From Lathyrus oleraceus (Eukaryota; Streptophyta; Magnoliopsida; Fabales; Fabaceae), in the NCBI RefSeq assembly GCF_024323335.1, contig NC_066581.1:347018409-347082408 (forward strand): DNA of 64,000 nucleotides, given 5' to 3'. Both the position numbers and the translations under genes were made by a program. Shown here piece after piece: positions 12,004 to 23,320 of this stretch. The notes under the pieces are model-generated. The model made no database searches, was not told the origin of the DNA, and saw nothing but the letters and a program-made list of their open reading frames with translations. Numbering within the stretch: position 1 is the first letter of the stretch; every line of letters starts with the position of its first letter.

Positions 12004-13875
12004 TGTAACACCCCGATAAAATAAGATAATTATTTAATTTAAGTTAATAATATATTTATTAATTTAATTAAATAATTGGAATTATTGGATTATTATTACT
12101 ATTATTATTGGAATAATAATTATTGGAAAATATATATAAGTTGGAAATAAGAAAAAGAGTCCCATTTGGTAAAGAAAGGGTTTCACGTGAAAAGCAGAGA
12201 AGCGGCTGAAAAGAGGAAAAGGGCAAAAAGACAGAGCAAGAGGAAGAAGGTTGGAGAAGAGAAAAGCTTGAAGCTTAAAGATTCGCCGGATTAACTCAGG
12301 TAAGGGGGGTTTATCGTCGTTTAATGGGTATTATGGGTTAACATGTAATGGGTAGTGATAAACCGTTGAATTGACCCTAATTGGGATGATGAGTGCTGAA
12401 AAATTGTGATGAATAACTATGTTAAAGCTGTAATCGAATCTGTAATTGGATGGGTAGTGATTTTCCGAACCTATAGCTTTTACGGAATCGGAATCGGAGG
12501 TCCGGAAGTCCTCCAACGACGAAAAATGCGGAGAATTCTGCATTCTGCTTAGTGTTAGCGCAGGAACAGCTTTCTGTCTTGCGTTAACCGGTTAACCCAG
12601 GGTGTTAACCGGTTAACACTATTATGAATTGTGAAAATATTGCTGTTCTGTCCTGCGTTAACCGGTTAACCCAGGGCGTTAACCGGTTAACACTGTTGGA
12701 AATTGGAAAAAATTGATATTTTAATGTTGTGAACATAATTGGTGATTGGCCTATATCGGTGTGTGATATAGTAGGGATTATTTCCCGTTGTTTTGAGTAG
12801 GATAGGTATTAGTAGAGTGTGCTAATACTGTGACTGAATTATTTGGCATGACATAATATGATTATGTGATAAATATGCGGATGATGTGTGAAAATATGCA
12901 TAATGTTGTGAATGTATATATTATGTATGTAATTGTGGATGGACCATTTTATGACTTAGAGTGTGAGCATATGTCCATTGTGGATTGTTGTTGATGATGT
13001 TGCATTGCTAGGTGAATTAGCATGCATATTGTGGCCTTTATGGTGGTAGCTAATTCCCATGGTAAGGAATTAGTGAGTAAATCATTGTGGATTGTTATTG
13101 ATGTTTGCATGCTAGGTGATTAGCGTGCATAGCATAGCCCTTGGGGTGGTAGCTAATTCCCATGGTGAGGAATTAGTGAGTGAGTCACTAGGTCTCAAAT
13201 GAGTGGGACTAGTGGGCTTGGTAGCCGTATCTGGATTTGATCGGTGAGGTTGAACTATATGTTCACGAATAGTCGGTACCGCATGCATGGAGTCTCATTG
13301 CATAATGTATGTATGGCGTATAATATGAATGGATGTATTCCAATATTATACGTGTGTTTGTGTTGGCATTGAGTATGAGTATGAATTGTGTTGGTATTGA
13401 GTATGATATTTGAGTTGATGTGTCGTTACTGAATGTGTGATATGATTAGGGTGATTAATGTGTTATTTACTTAGCATTACATGTTATTTTATAATGCTTT
13501 TTATATCGATTGAGGAACTCACCCTTACAACTGTTTTTCAGGTAACGAGCAGTGATTGAGTAGAAGCTAGTGCTTGGAGTCTAGTGTAGTCTCCTTAGTG
13601 GGTCATGCTCTGATAGATGTAACATCGGGACGGGATGTTTTACCTTGTTGAATAATTTTACATGTAATGTGTTACATGTTTTGCATGATTGATTTGATTT
13701 CTATCCGCTGCGTATTGTGCAAATGCTTTATGTTTTGAATTAATAAAAGAGCATGACAGTTATTATGGTGAATGGTGTGAAGTAATTGTGTGACACCCTT
13801 AATTGCATATTTACTCTGATTGATATATGTTGTTCTTTTAATTAAACTTTTGGGGTATGTTAGAAGGGCGTTACA
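12004..13875 (+). repeat. 3' LTR of T (1872 nt)
   Basis: Same termini as the 5' copy and nearly identical. It has one fewer pair of the GTTAACCGGTTAAC palindrome. Small differences include ACCCTG/ACCCCG at the start and TTAGGG/TTGGGG near the end. Confidence 0.95.
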
Positions 13876-13880
13876 AGATG
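13876..13880. repeat. Target site duplication of T, right copy (AGATG)
   Basis: Directly follows GTTACA of the 3' LTR and matches 5520-5524. Confidence 0.93.
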
Positions 13881-15402
13881 CACGGATGTCACTTCCTCTG
13901 AGCTGGCTCTCTGCTGCATGCTTCAGATCTACCTCTATCTTCAACTGAGTATCTTTGTCCTTAAGCTGTCTTTCCAAGTCTTGTATCTTCCTTTTGTAAT
14001 TGGCCTCCGCTTTTTGTAATCTCAAGCGTTCATGGTGTTCTTCATCCAACATTGTTTCTATCTCATCATAGGACCTCTTTTTGTTTCTTGATCTACTAGA
14101 ACTTTCACCTTGCACTCCTTTGAGTTTATGAGCCAAATTCAGCCTATCAGCTTTTGCTTTGTAAAACTCCATTCGGATCTCTTGTTCATTTTCTTTCAAC
14201 TGGCAATTCTCTATTAAGGCTTGTTTGTAATACTCAGCAGGCACACTCTCAGAAAGGATCAAAGGCGGTTGCTCCTATAATGGTTCCATCCAGTCGTATG
14301 GCAACAAAGTCCAAACTCTTTCCTTGACCCACTCAGTGTAAGCAGGCATAGCAATTGCAAACTTCCTCCCTAAAACAGATCCATCTTTTACACCAATATT
14401 CTCCCAAGCTTTTCCCACTTGCTCCAATCTTGCTGGATCGTTCCGTTTCTCAAAGTACACATTTTCAGCTATCTCGACATCTTGCGGCCTTTCCTTCATG
14501 ACAAAACCCAACTGATGGAGAGAAAGAACCGGGTTGTAGTTGATGCAACCCCTAGTCCCTATGAGTGGAACATTGCGGAACTCTCCACAACTCATAATGA
14601 TGTCGTGCACATTAATCCTATAAGCTTTCCACTTGATATCATAAGATGTGAGCGACATGATCCTCTGAGTCGATTTGTGAGTATTCTGAGTATCCACAAA
14701 CGGTCCATTGGTTGGTAGAAAAGACAAGAACCACTTGAGTAGCAACGGGAGACAACACCTGCTAGCTCCACACTTACCATGCCTGCTGTGTATCTCATAA
14801 TAGGTGTCAGCTAACAAGGTAGGCACCGGGTTTCCTCCAATGAAAATAGTGATTGCTGCCAGGTCCACGAAACTAGGCATACTAGGGAACAGAATAACTC
14901 CATAAATCATGACAGCCAACTAAGCGTTGAAAGCTACCCAATTTCCTTTCTTTGCTTCTTCCTTAGCCATCCTTACCAAGAACTTCAAGGATAAGCCCAC
15001 AACATCACCGCTTGGTTTCCAATTATCGCTCACTTCCTTGATGCTCAAGTAAAGAGCCTTAGCGACAACTTTGAAATCCACCTCCTTTGGCACATCCAGG
15101 AAAGGTACTCGATTTTTGATTCGGACATTCATAAGGATGGAATACTCTTCAAGAGTGGGAGCTAGCTGGTAGTCCTGAAAAGTAAAGCAACGAAGCTCCG
15201 GATCATAGAACTATAAGAGAGTCTGCAGAGGTACCGGATCAACCACCATCTTCAACAATGCCAAGATATCCCCATACTGATCATCAAAAACTTTCTGATT
15301 ACGGTCGGTCACGAGATTACCCAATTCTTCCAAAGATGTCAACGGCTCACGGTAAAAACTGTAGGTGCAAGTCTTCCTCTTCAACTCTGGAGTGGCAGTC
15401 AT
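13881..15402 (-). pseudogene. Element A ORF1 (Ogre extra ORF), main part
   Basis: The additional ORF that Ogre elements carry between PBS and gag. The likely start is the Met at 15402 (MTATPELKRKTCTYSF). In-frame stops at 15213-15211, 14922-14920 and 14277-14275 break it. Between them are FYDPELRCFTFQDYQLAPTL, FYDP/FTF blocks shared with D, IYGVILFP, NPVPTLLADTYYEIH, CGEFRNVPLIGTRGCINYNP and a charged, coiled-coil-like C-terminus (KIQDLERQLKDKDTQLK). D has the same gene (FYDPLYRCFTF, GLVLFP, NPVPTLLGDTYFSLH). The N-terminal pattern resembles the plant mobile domain type of protein. I recall such proteins being listed in plants as a domain of unknown function, but this is not checked. The role is unknown. 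Confidence 0.82.
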
Positions 15403-16166
15403 CTCTCGGTGTGAACAGACTCCTGAATAAACCTGAAAAATGATATGCATATGCGGTTTAACTTTTTTTTTTCTTTTTTATGCATTACTTTTTTTTGAAA
15501 ATAAACATGCTATGATGCAAAATGATGAAACAATGGTTGGTTGGCTGTGTATCACAAGGCACAGGATCAGAACTTCAGCATGAATTCGGAACCGGGGACC
15601 ATAGAACACAGTCATCAACTTAGAACCCATACTTCAGAACCCACGGTCACCAACAAGAACCAAACAAAAGTCACCAACAGGACACGGTCACCAACAGAAC
15701 AAGTCACCATCAGAACAAGTCACCATATGTACCTGTAAATGATTCATTCCCGCCCCACTCACGGGTGTAATCTAGGCCAGGGTAAGGTCAAGAGAAACAC
15801 AGGATAAACAATCCTTTCAAGAATATCATCATATGCACACCTGGTGTATGCAACGATAATACCCCATCAGAATCTGAACTGCTCGTGATACCATGTTCCG
15901 CTAAGTGGCGCCATACCACCCGCTTCCCATGAATCATCTATTCCTAGGTGTCCTAAAATTCACTCATAGCCTGTGTATTGGGCCTTTTACCTCTTGTGAC
16001 TCCCACCCAACAGCGAAACAGATACACAGCCAGCACAGGATGCATGAAACAGTAAAGCGCACATAGGATGCAATGCAAGCATATAAGTATGCAAAGCAAT
16101 AAATAAATAACACACAATAGACAATAAACAAACAAACGCTAGGAAAGGCCCACTAAGGAAAATAAG
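15403..16166 (-). other. Element A leader between PBS and ORF1
   Basis: No coding capacity. It holds T-rich runs (15462-15500) and a short degenerate tandem repeat with GTCACCAACAGAACAA-like units at about 15640-15730. Nothing else is recognised. Confidence 0.6.
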
Positions 16167-16184
16167 TCCCCAGTAGATTCGCCA
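16167..16184 (-). promoter_or_regulatory. Primer binding site of A (tRNA-Arg type, mutated)
   Basis: On the minus strand it reads TGGCGAATCTACTGGGGA, two nt from the LTR end. B and D have TGGCGACTCTGCTGGGGA, so A differs at two positions. Complementarity to a tRNA-Arg 3' end is the known Ogre primer type. Confidence 0.85.
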
Positions 16185-16186
16185 GC

Positions 16187-18053
16187 TGTCGCTCCCCGGA
16201 TTTCCCGAATCCAAGTACAAACGCGAAAAGGAGTGGCGAGGAAAAAAGAGTAGAGTCGCCAGCTATGTACTTTTATCCCAAGAGGAGGGAAAGGTAGTAC
16301 TGCATAACCAAGAGAGAACGGATAAAACAAAGTCTCGAACCAAAGAAAACTGAGTAAGGGGGCCGGTTATGTGAAGGGAAGGTTATCGCACCCCTTCACG
16401 TCTGTGGTACTCCACAGGATCCACGCTTGCTATTTATGTCTAAAGTGTGTGTATAAAAAGTCCTATATGCGATGCGAAAGAGAGAAAATCAAAGTAGGGA
16501 AAAGAAAGAGTTATTGCTCGCACATTCCCTACCCTGCTGCATACGTATCTCAAGAAGGATTGAGAATCAGAGCACCGTAGCTCGGCTAACCTATTTTTGT
16601 TTGTTTTGGTGTTTTTTAGATGAACAACGTTACTACGCAATCTACCGGATGCTCGACCTTTGGAGACTTACTCACCTGTAGTAGAAGGAGTTAACGTGTT
16701 CTTAAGAAAAGAAAATCAAAGAGTTTGTTTGTGTTTTAGGAATGCTCATGCAAAAAAGGAAGTCTTAGACGAAGGAACCGTGCTACCTTAATTGACATGC
16801 AAACGAGAGACTATACGAAGCCTAGCAATCCTGTGGGGAGACGATCACACCACACAAAAAACACATAGCATAAAGTGAACACACCAACGAGGGGGGCCCA
16901 AACATACATGGGTAGGGCTTTAGTCAAGAGGGGTCATATCAACATCGACAAACAAGCCATGGAACGGTGATCCAATGGGCTCTTAACCACTGACATTGAA
17001 CGTCAGGGTGAGCAGATCAAAAGGGTAATGAGGATAAGACCTCATAGCTCTTAACCCTGGACAGGGTGAGCTCATGACAAAGCGTGGGGGTTCAGAAAGA
17101 TGGAACCCTCTCCACTGACTGACCGGACAAAAGATCTTGGGCTTTTGTTCTGAAGCATCGACACGTAGTGCGAGCATAAAGAACGACACACTGAATAACA
17201 GGGGATTGACTACTAATCCCTTTTATCCGTCAATTGCCTCTTCATGGAGGTCTTTAGCACTGGTGCCTCCTCTTGGAGGTCTTTGGGCACAAAAGTAAAC
17301 ACATAAAAACATTGCCTCCTATCGAGGTCTTCTAGCTAAGAAAGCGGTAAAATGCTGGAAATATGTAACCACATGGATAAAGATCCGAAGTAACAACAAA
17401 TAAAGAAACAAGAAACCCAGAGATCTCTCAAGCTAGCACCATCAAAGAAAGCAAGTCAGCAAAGCAATCAGAATAAATCTCCAAATGGTATCCCATAAAT
17501 AAAGTGGAATACCAAGCAAGCTATCTCTTCGAGAGTCATGTGAGCCCTCACAAAAACTCAATAAACAAGTTAGAATAACAAAATGGGGTGCAATCAAGAG
17601 TTGCACCAAACAGAAGAATCATAGCAACAACAGTGTTAGGTAAACAGTGCATAGATGCAATAGAAAACATGTCACAACAAAGCATGAATGATGAAAGGAG
17701 GATACAATAGCACCAAGTCAGAAGTGACATCTATTCAATAAGTGTCTCAAGAACTCAACTCAACAAGATCAAAGCAAAAACATTAAACATCCAAAGATGC
17801 ATCAAAGTCAAACAAGTCAACATACAAGTTCAAAGTGCTTCAACTTCAACAATGAGTCATAAAAGGTAAAGGCATGAGGCAAGGGTCAAGGATTAGACAA
17901 TCAAGCAGACAAACAGAACCAAATGACTCCTAAAAATATCAATCAAAAATCATTCAAACCCAACTTAGCAAAGTGGAAGTCAATCATGTCCAAAGCACCT
18001 CAAAATGCAACAAAAGCAATGTAGACAAGTTCATGCAATTATGTGTCAAGATG
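16187..18053 (-). repeat. 5' LTR of A, PBS-side part (1867 nt)
   Basis: Ends (minus sense) in GGAGCGACA before the PBS. It contains the AGTA-loop hairpin at 16402-16417, the TACGTA-type motif near 16530, and a PBS-like TGGCGACTCTA at 16261-16251. It is interrupted at 18053 by insertion of B and continues at 35711. Confidence 0.9.
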
Positions 18054-19308
18054 TGTAACACCTCAAAATTTGCCCTCCTCTTCTTGAGACCAGCTTGACA
18101 TATTGCATTCAATGCTTAGAGCATTAGGAATTGCATTTTGCATATCATATGAAAATAAGAAAGTCATCCTCCAGAGTGTTTTCAAAGATGGAGAAGTCAC
18201 ATGATTCAAGCCTGAGGGTCTCTATGGATTGATGATCAACCATCTGAGGGTTTGAAGTTCAATTAGGGTTTCCTGATCCTTCAGAGGTCTTGAGCATCAT
18301 CTTGTTTGCAAGGATATACTACCATCATCATGGTTCTATCATCATCAAGAGTTGCAGAGTTTATCCTCAAGTTCCTTTGGATTAGGGTTTTGACCTCTGG
18401 TCAACCCTAATCAATGACATTCTTCCAACTAGGGTTTCTCAAGGAGATGAGGTATTTTATTGGGATGAGGATCACATGAGTGTCATAAGGAGCTTACATG
18501 AGCTAGGATTTCATTTTTGAGCAATTTCCCCAAGTGGTAGAGGCTCAAGCTGATAAGGGCATTTCAAGGTCATCTGAGGACCAAACAAGTCAACTGTGCA
18601 GTCAACTGAGGGCTATGAGGTGGGGAAATGAGTTGAGACACCTCAATCATGTTCAAAGGAGGTCCATTTGTCATTCTAAACATCTATCTTGAAGATTTTG
18701 AAGTCATGGCAAAAGTTTCCAAAAATGGAAAGTGATCTATAATTTCAAATTTCCAAAAATGGCAAGTTTCTGGTCCACATTCAACTTGACTTATCAACAT
18801 CAAAGAAGCTTCAAATGGAGTTTTTGTGAACATGAAAGTTGTAGATCTTTGTCTCCCCTTTCCAAAAAGTCCTGATTCATCTCCATATGATGAATGGTTG
18901 AGAAGTTATGGCCAAATGATCACAAAGTATACATGGAAATTCAAAGTGACATAACTTTTGATACAAAACTCCAATTTGGTCCATTCTTTTTGCAAAATGC
19001 TCCTCATGATCAAGACTTTTCAAATCAACATTTGCCATGCATGGGAGAAGCTTGTATGCTCACTTGTTCACACATGTGCAAAATGGAGGGAAATTTCATA
19101 ATTTAAAATTGGCTTAAGCTACAAGCAAAATACCATTCAAATCTTGTTTATTGGTTGATTTTAAGTGAAATCATACCCTTGCATGGTACTGTTCACGTGC
19201 ACATGGCCACATGCTAGCTCACTTTTGCAATTTTGCAATTTACTTCATATTTCCTTAATCATGATTAGCACAAGCCTAATTTGGATTAGTAGTATCATTA
19301 ACACACCA

Positions 19309-19315
19309 TATAAAA
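19309..19315 (+). promoter_or_regulatory. TATA box candidate in the 5' LTR of B
   Basis: TATAAAA about 1.26 kb into the LTR, in AT-rich context. The 3' LTR has TATGAAA at the same place (31731-31737), a change that should weaken it. Confidence 0.6.
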
Positions 19316-19961
19316 GCCAAACCCTAACTACATTTGCTCATAACAGAATTTGAGATCTAGAATTTTCCATTTCCCTCCATTTTTTCTCTCACTTTGATTT
19401 TCATTTTTCTTCACATAAACACCATTTTTCTTTGCATAATCATGATCATGGAGCATCACTGAGCAAGAATCAACGTTTGGTTTGAGGAATTGAGCAAGAT
19501 TTCGAGCAGAACAAGTGAATCTTCATGGAAATGGAAGCTTGAAATTGAAGCAGATCTAGGTGCTTTCATCCAATTCTTTGTGCATAAAGCCTCAATAGAG
19601 GTTCAGTGGAGAAGATCTGGAGATTCTGAAAGCTTAAACACGCGAATTCAGAGAACCGCAATTCCAAGTAGGTTGAATTTGATTCTCTTATTTTGATGTT
19701 TTATGTACATGATTATGTAGATCTCTTTGTGCTGAGAATGCTGATATGTTTAGATCTTGAAATGGATGAATATTGCGCATGCTATGTTGAATTCAAGTTT
19801 TGATGTTGAAAAAGTTTTTGCTCGATCTGGAAATTAGATGATGAATTAGGTTGAGTGAGTATGATATTTGAGATCCTTGTTGAAATGCGCTTCGATTGGT
19901 ATATGAGTTCTTGAATTCTGGAAAATGTTCTCGTTGGATTCCGCCGGAGCTAGCCGGGGAA

Positions 19962-19988
19962 GACGACCGGAGCTACTGCTCCGGCGTC
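19962..19988 (+). other. GC-rich hairpin in LTR of B
   Basis: Arms 19962-19972 and 19979-19988 pair over 10 bp with one bulged A and a 6-nt loop. It is repeated in the 3' LTR near 32384-32410. Comparable hairpins sit at the same distance behind the TATA box in A, C and D. Confidence 0.7.
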
Positions 19989-21483
19989 TGCAACTTCCTA
20001 GGGTTTGTCTCGCGTGGCCTCCAGGTAAGCGCTTGCATGGCCTTTCCATTGGCTGTAGCGCATTTGACCATGCCATGTGTTGTTGACCTGATGAGTGGGC
20101 ATTGCCAACTCATTAATGAAACGTTGCGTTTCATTTGATGCTTGTGTGGATGCTGAGTGTGTGTTACGTGTGGAATCCATTGGTTACCATTGTTTTGACC
20201 GTGCCATGTGTGTGCGTTGAATCTGATGTGTGCTGCCATGTAATTAAATGAAACGGCGCGCTTAAGAGGTTCAAATGTGAGCCGTTTGATGTGATTTTCA
20301 CGCTAGATCATGTGGTTAAGGATTAATTCTGATTTAATTCAAATTTTGTTTTTCCCTCCATTTCTTTTATTACTTCAAATATTTTGTTCATCTTTAAAAA
20401 ATCATAAAAAATAGTAGAATAGTCCAAAATGACTCCAATTTTGTACATGAACTAACCTTGACTTATGTTTCAGGTTTGGACACTTAGCATTAATGGTTGA
20501 GTTGCTCACCTTTTGAGATGCAAATTAGATTGTGTTCTAACTTATTTGTGTTTTGTAGGGATTTAAGTTGATGTGTTGAGCTCATTGCCTCATTTGATTG
20601 CTTGACCATTGTACATTGAGTTGTGTACCAGTTGGATGGTTTCACTGTTTGTTTTCTGATTGTTTGTCTGAGATACTAACTAGTTAGCCTTTGTACAGGT
20701 ACCTTAGTTGCTTGCTTTTAGCTCTTGCTTGAGCTTTAGATTATGGTTGATACACCACTTAGGTAGCTACTTTCTTACTCCATGTAGTCTGGAAGTCCTG
20801 TCACCTTTCTGGCAGGCATTTTGCTGGAAGTCCTCCTTAAGAGGCTCTGTTTGTGCTTATTTACATTTGTGCCAAAGACCTCCAAGGTGAGGCATGTGCT
20901 ACTTGATAAGTCTTCCTAAGTGAAGAGGCAATTGACGGAAAAAAGGGATTAGCAATCAATCCCCCGTTATTCAGTGAGTTGTTCTTTATGCTCGCACTAC
21001 GTGCTGATGCTCTTGAACATGTGCCCAAGATCTTTGTACAGAGTCAGTCAAGTGGAATAGGGTCCCTCTTTCTGGATCCCCATGCTTTCATTGTCATTAA
21101 GCTCACCCTGGCCAGGGTTAAGAGCTATGAGGTCTCATCCTCATTACCATTTTGATCTGCTCACCCTGACGTTCAATGTCAGTGGTTAAGAGCCCAGTTG
21201 ATTACCCTTACAGTTTGGCTTGTTTGTCAAGGTTGATATGACCCCTCTTGACTAAAGCCTACCCATTGTTTGGGCCTCTTGTATGGATATAGTGTGTGAT
21301 GCTTGTTCACTTGTGTTGGTGTGGTTATTTGCTTTCCTCTGAATTAACTTTCTTCCTGTGTGAGTTAGGATTCTTGTTAGAGACCTCAACTTAGGGATGT
21401 TTGCTTGCATGACAACTATTAGGCTCGAGTCTTAGTCTCCCTATTAGTTTGTTGTTTCCCTAGTCTCTGGTTAGGAGAGTGTT

Positions 21484-22283
21484 GTACCCCTGTTAAGGGG
21501 AATTACGTCGCCCTGATTCTCATACCAGATGAGATACGTAGGCAGGAGATTGAGCGAAATCTCTCCGGGCAACCTTTTTGTTTCTTTTGACGTCTCAGCG
21601 TCTCTTTTGTTTGTGTGACAACTATTAGGCTTGAGTCTGATTCTCCCTATTAGTTTGTTGTTTCCCCTGTTCAGGGGAACTACGTCGCCCTGATTCTCAT
21701 ACCAGATGAGATATGTAGGCAGGAGATTGAGCGAAATCTCTCCGGGCAACCTTTTTGTTTCTTTTGACGTCTCAGCGTCTCTTTTTGTTTGTGTGACAAC
21801 TATTAGGCTCGAGTCTGATTCTCCCTATTAGTTGGTTGTTTCCCCTATTCAGGGGAACTACGTCGCCCTGATTCTCATACCAGATGAGATACGTAGGTAG
21901 GAGATTGAGCGAAATCTCTCCGCGCAACCTTTTGTTTCGTTTGACGTCTCAACATCTCTTTTTGTTTGTGTGACAACTATTAGGCTCGAGTCTGATTCTC
22001 CCTATTAGTTTGTTGTTTCCCCTGTTAAGGGGAACTACGTCGCCCTGATTCTCATACCAGATGAGATACGTAGGCAGGAGATTGAGCGAAATCTCTCCGG
22101 GCAACCTTTTTGTTTCTTTTGACGTTTCAGCGTCTCTCTTTGTTTGTATGACAACTATTAGGCTCGAGTCTTAGTCTCCCTTTTAGTTTGTTGTCTCCTT
22201 TCCCCTGTTAAGGGGAACTACGTCGCCCTGATTCTCATACCAGATGAGATACGTAGGCAGGAGGTTGTAAGCAATCTCTCCGG
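21484..22283 (+). repeat. Tandem repeat in the 5' LTR of B, about five units of 177 nt
   Basis: Each unit holds AGGGGAACTACGTCGCC, a CAGATGAGATACGTAGGC block, GAGAT...ATCTC inverted arms and a GACGTCTCAGCGTCTC block. The copies are 90-98 per cent alike by eye. The solo LTR E has only one unit (about 57140), so the array was amplified within the B lineage. Confidence 0.9.
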
Positions 22284-23096
22284 GCACCCTTTTTCTTTTT
22301 TTAGTGTGTTCACCCTTTTCTTTTTTGTTGATTTTTGTGTGTACCCTTTATTTGTTTCTTTGGTGTGAGTACTCTTTTGGTCAGCGTGTGTGGGTGGTAT
22401 GTTTATACCCTGAGGATTTCTTCTGTTATCATTGGGGGTTCAGATTGGGGTTCACCTATACTGATTTGGGGTTCACATTTGGGGGTTTACCATGTATCAC
22501 TTGGGGTTCATATTTGGGGCTCATTTGTGTTGATTATTCACTTGGGGTTCATCTTTGGGGTTCATCTTTGGCGTTTATCTTTGGTGTTTGCTGATTAGCG
22601 TTTGTATTTGTTTGGAGTCGGATGTAAGTCCATGCATTGGCATTCTGTCTCCTTGTTTTGTATTTGTTTGGAGTCGGATATAAGTCCATGTATCGGCATT
22701 CTGTTTCCTTTTTGTTGTCAGGAGTCGGGCATAAGTCCATGTATTGGCATTCTGTTTCCTTTTTGAGTGTTTCTTTTGACGTCTCAGCGTCTCCCTTTTT
22801 GTGTTTTGTTTCGGCGTGCGTTAGCCGAGCTACGAGTGCTCTGATTCTTCCTCTAGATAGAGAAGATACGTAGGCATAGGATGCGATATCCTAGCGAGCA
22901 TGCCTCCTTTTCCCTGAACTACGTTGACTCTGATGTTTGTTTCTGACAAACTACGTAGGCCCAGGATGCGACATCCTGCCGAGTCCACTTCCTCCATCTT
23001 CTTTCACCTGTTTATTCTAGCTTGTGCATATTTCTTTGAGCAGTTTTTATTAGCAACCCTTTTCCTATTCTTTGAGCTATCTTTTGAGCATGAATC

Positions 23097-23112
23097 CCGT
23101 CGAGTACGACGG
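23097..23112 (+). other. AGTA-loop hairpin, 5' LTR of B
   Basis: CCGTCG-AGTA-CGACGG, a perfect 6-bp stem, followed by the conserved GGGGTGCTAATACCTTCC. It lies 188 nt from the LTR end. Confidence 0.8.
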
Positions 23113-23302
23113 ACGTGAGGGGTGCTAATACCTTCCCCTTGCGTAACCGACTCCCGTACCTTGTAATCTCTGGTCGTAAGGCCATTCCTTTCCCTTTCTT
23201 AGGTTAGTCCTGTGCTCCCTTTCCGTCATAGGATGAATAGCGTCGGGGGCGGCTCTGTAAACCTGTATTTTTTCCGCCGGTTGTTTTTCGCGTTGCGACA
23301 GC

Positions 23303-23320
23303 TGGCGACTCTGCTGGGGA
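23303..23320 (+). promoter_or_regulatory. Primer binding site of B (tRNA-Arg)
   Basis: TGGCGACTCTGCTGGGGA two nt after the LTR end, matching D exactly. It is complementary to a tRNA-Arg 3' end, as known for Ogre. Confidence 0.92.

Larger units (their letters stand above)
5525..13875 (+). mobile_element. Intact Tekay/Del-like chromovirus (element T)
   Basis: Complete 8.35-kb Ty3/gypsy element: 5' LTR 5525-7467, PBS, one long gag-pol frame, polypurine tract and 3' LTR 12004-13875, flanked by AGATG on both sides. The LTRs differ by only about ten substitutions counted by eye plus small indels and one 71-nt repeat-number difference, so insertion is recent. The C-terminal chromodomain-like end and the domain order protease-RT-RNase H-integrase place it among chromoviruses, most like Tekay/Del. 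It is inserted in the ORF1 of element A in the opposite orientation. Confidence 0.95.
18054..23300 (+). repeat. 5' LTR of B (5247 nt)
   Basis: Starts TGTAACACCTC and ends GTTGCGACA. It contains a TATA box (19309-19315), a GC-rich hairpin (19962-19988), five tandem units of about 177 nt (about 21484-22283), further TACGTAGGC motifs near 22865 and 22950, and the AGTA-loop hairpin (23097-23112). It is nearly identical to 30477-35710. Confidence 0.95.

Noticed and set aside
21471..22283. Minus-strand open frames with repeated peptide blocks inside the LTR of B
   Set aside because: They simply follow the 177-nt tandem repeat, have no start context, and break outside it. They are shadows of the repeat.
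22304..22873. Overlapping plus-strand open frames rich in Phe, Cys and Trp in the LTR of B
   Set aside because: Low-complexity GGGGTTCA and TTTGTTT repeats give accidental open frames, and the 3' LTR copy has different breaks. There is no sign of coding conservation.
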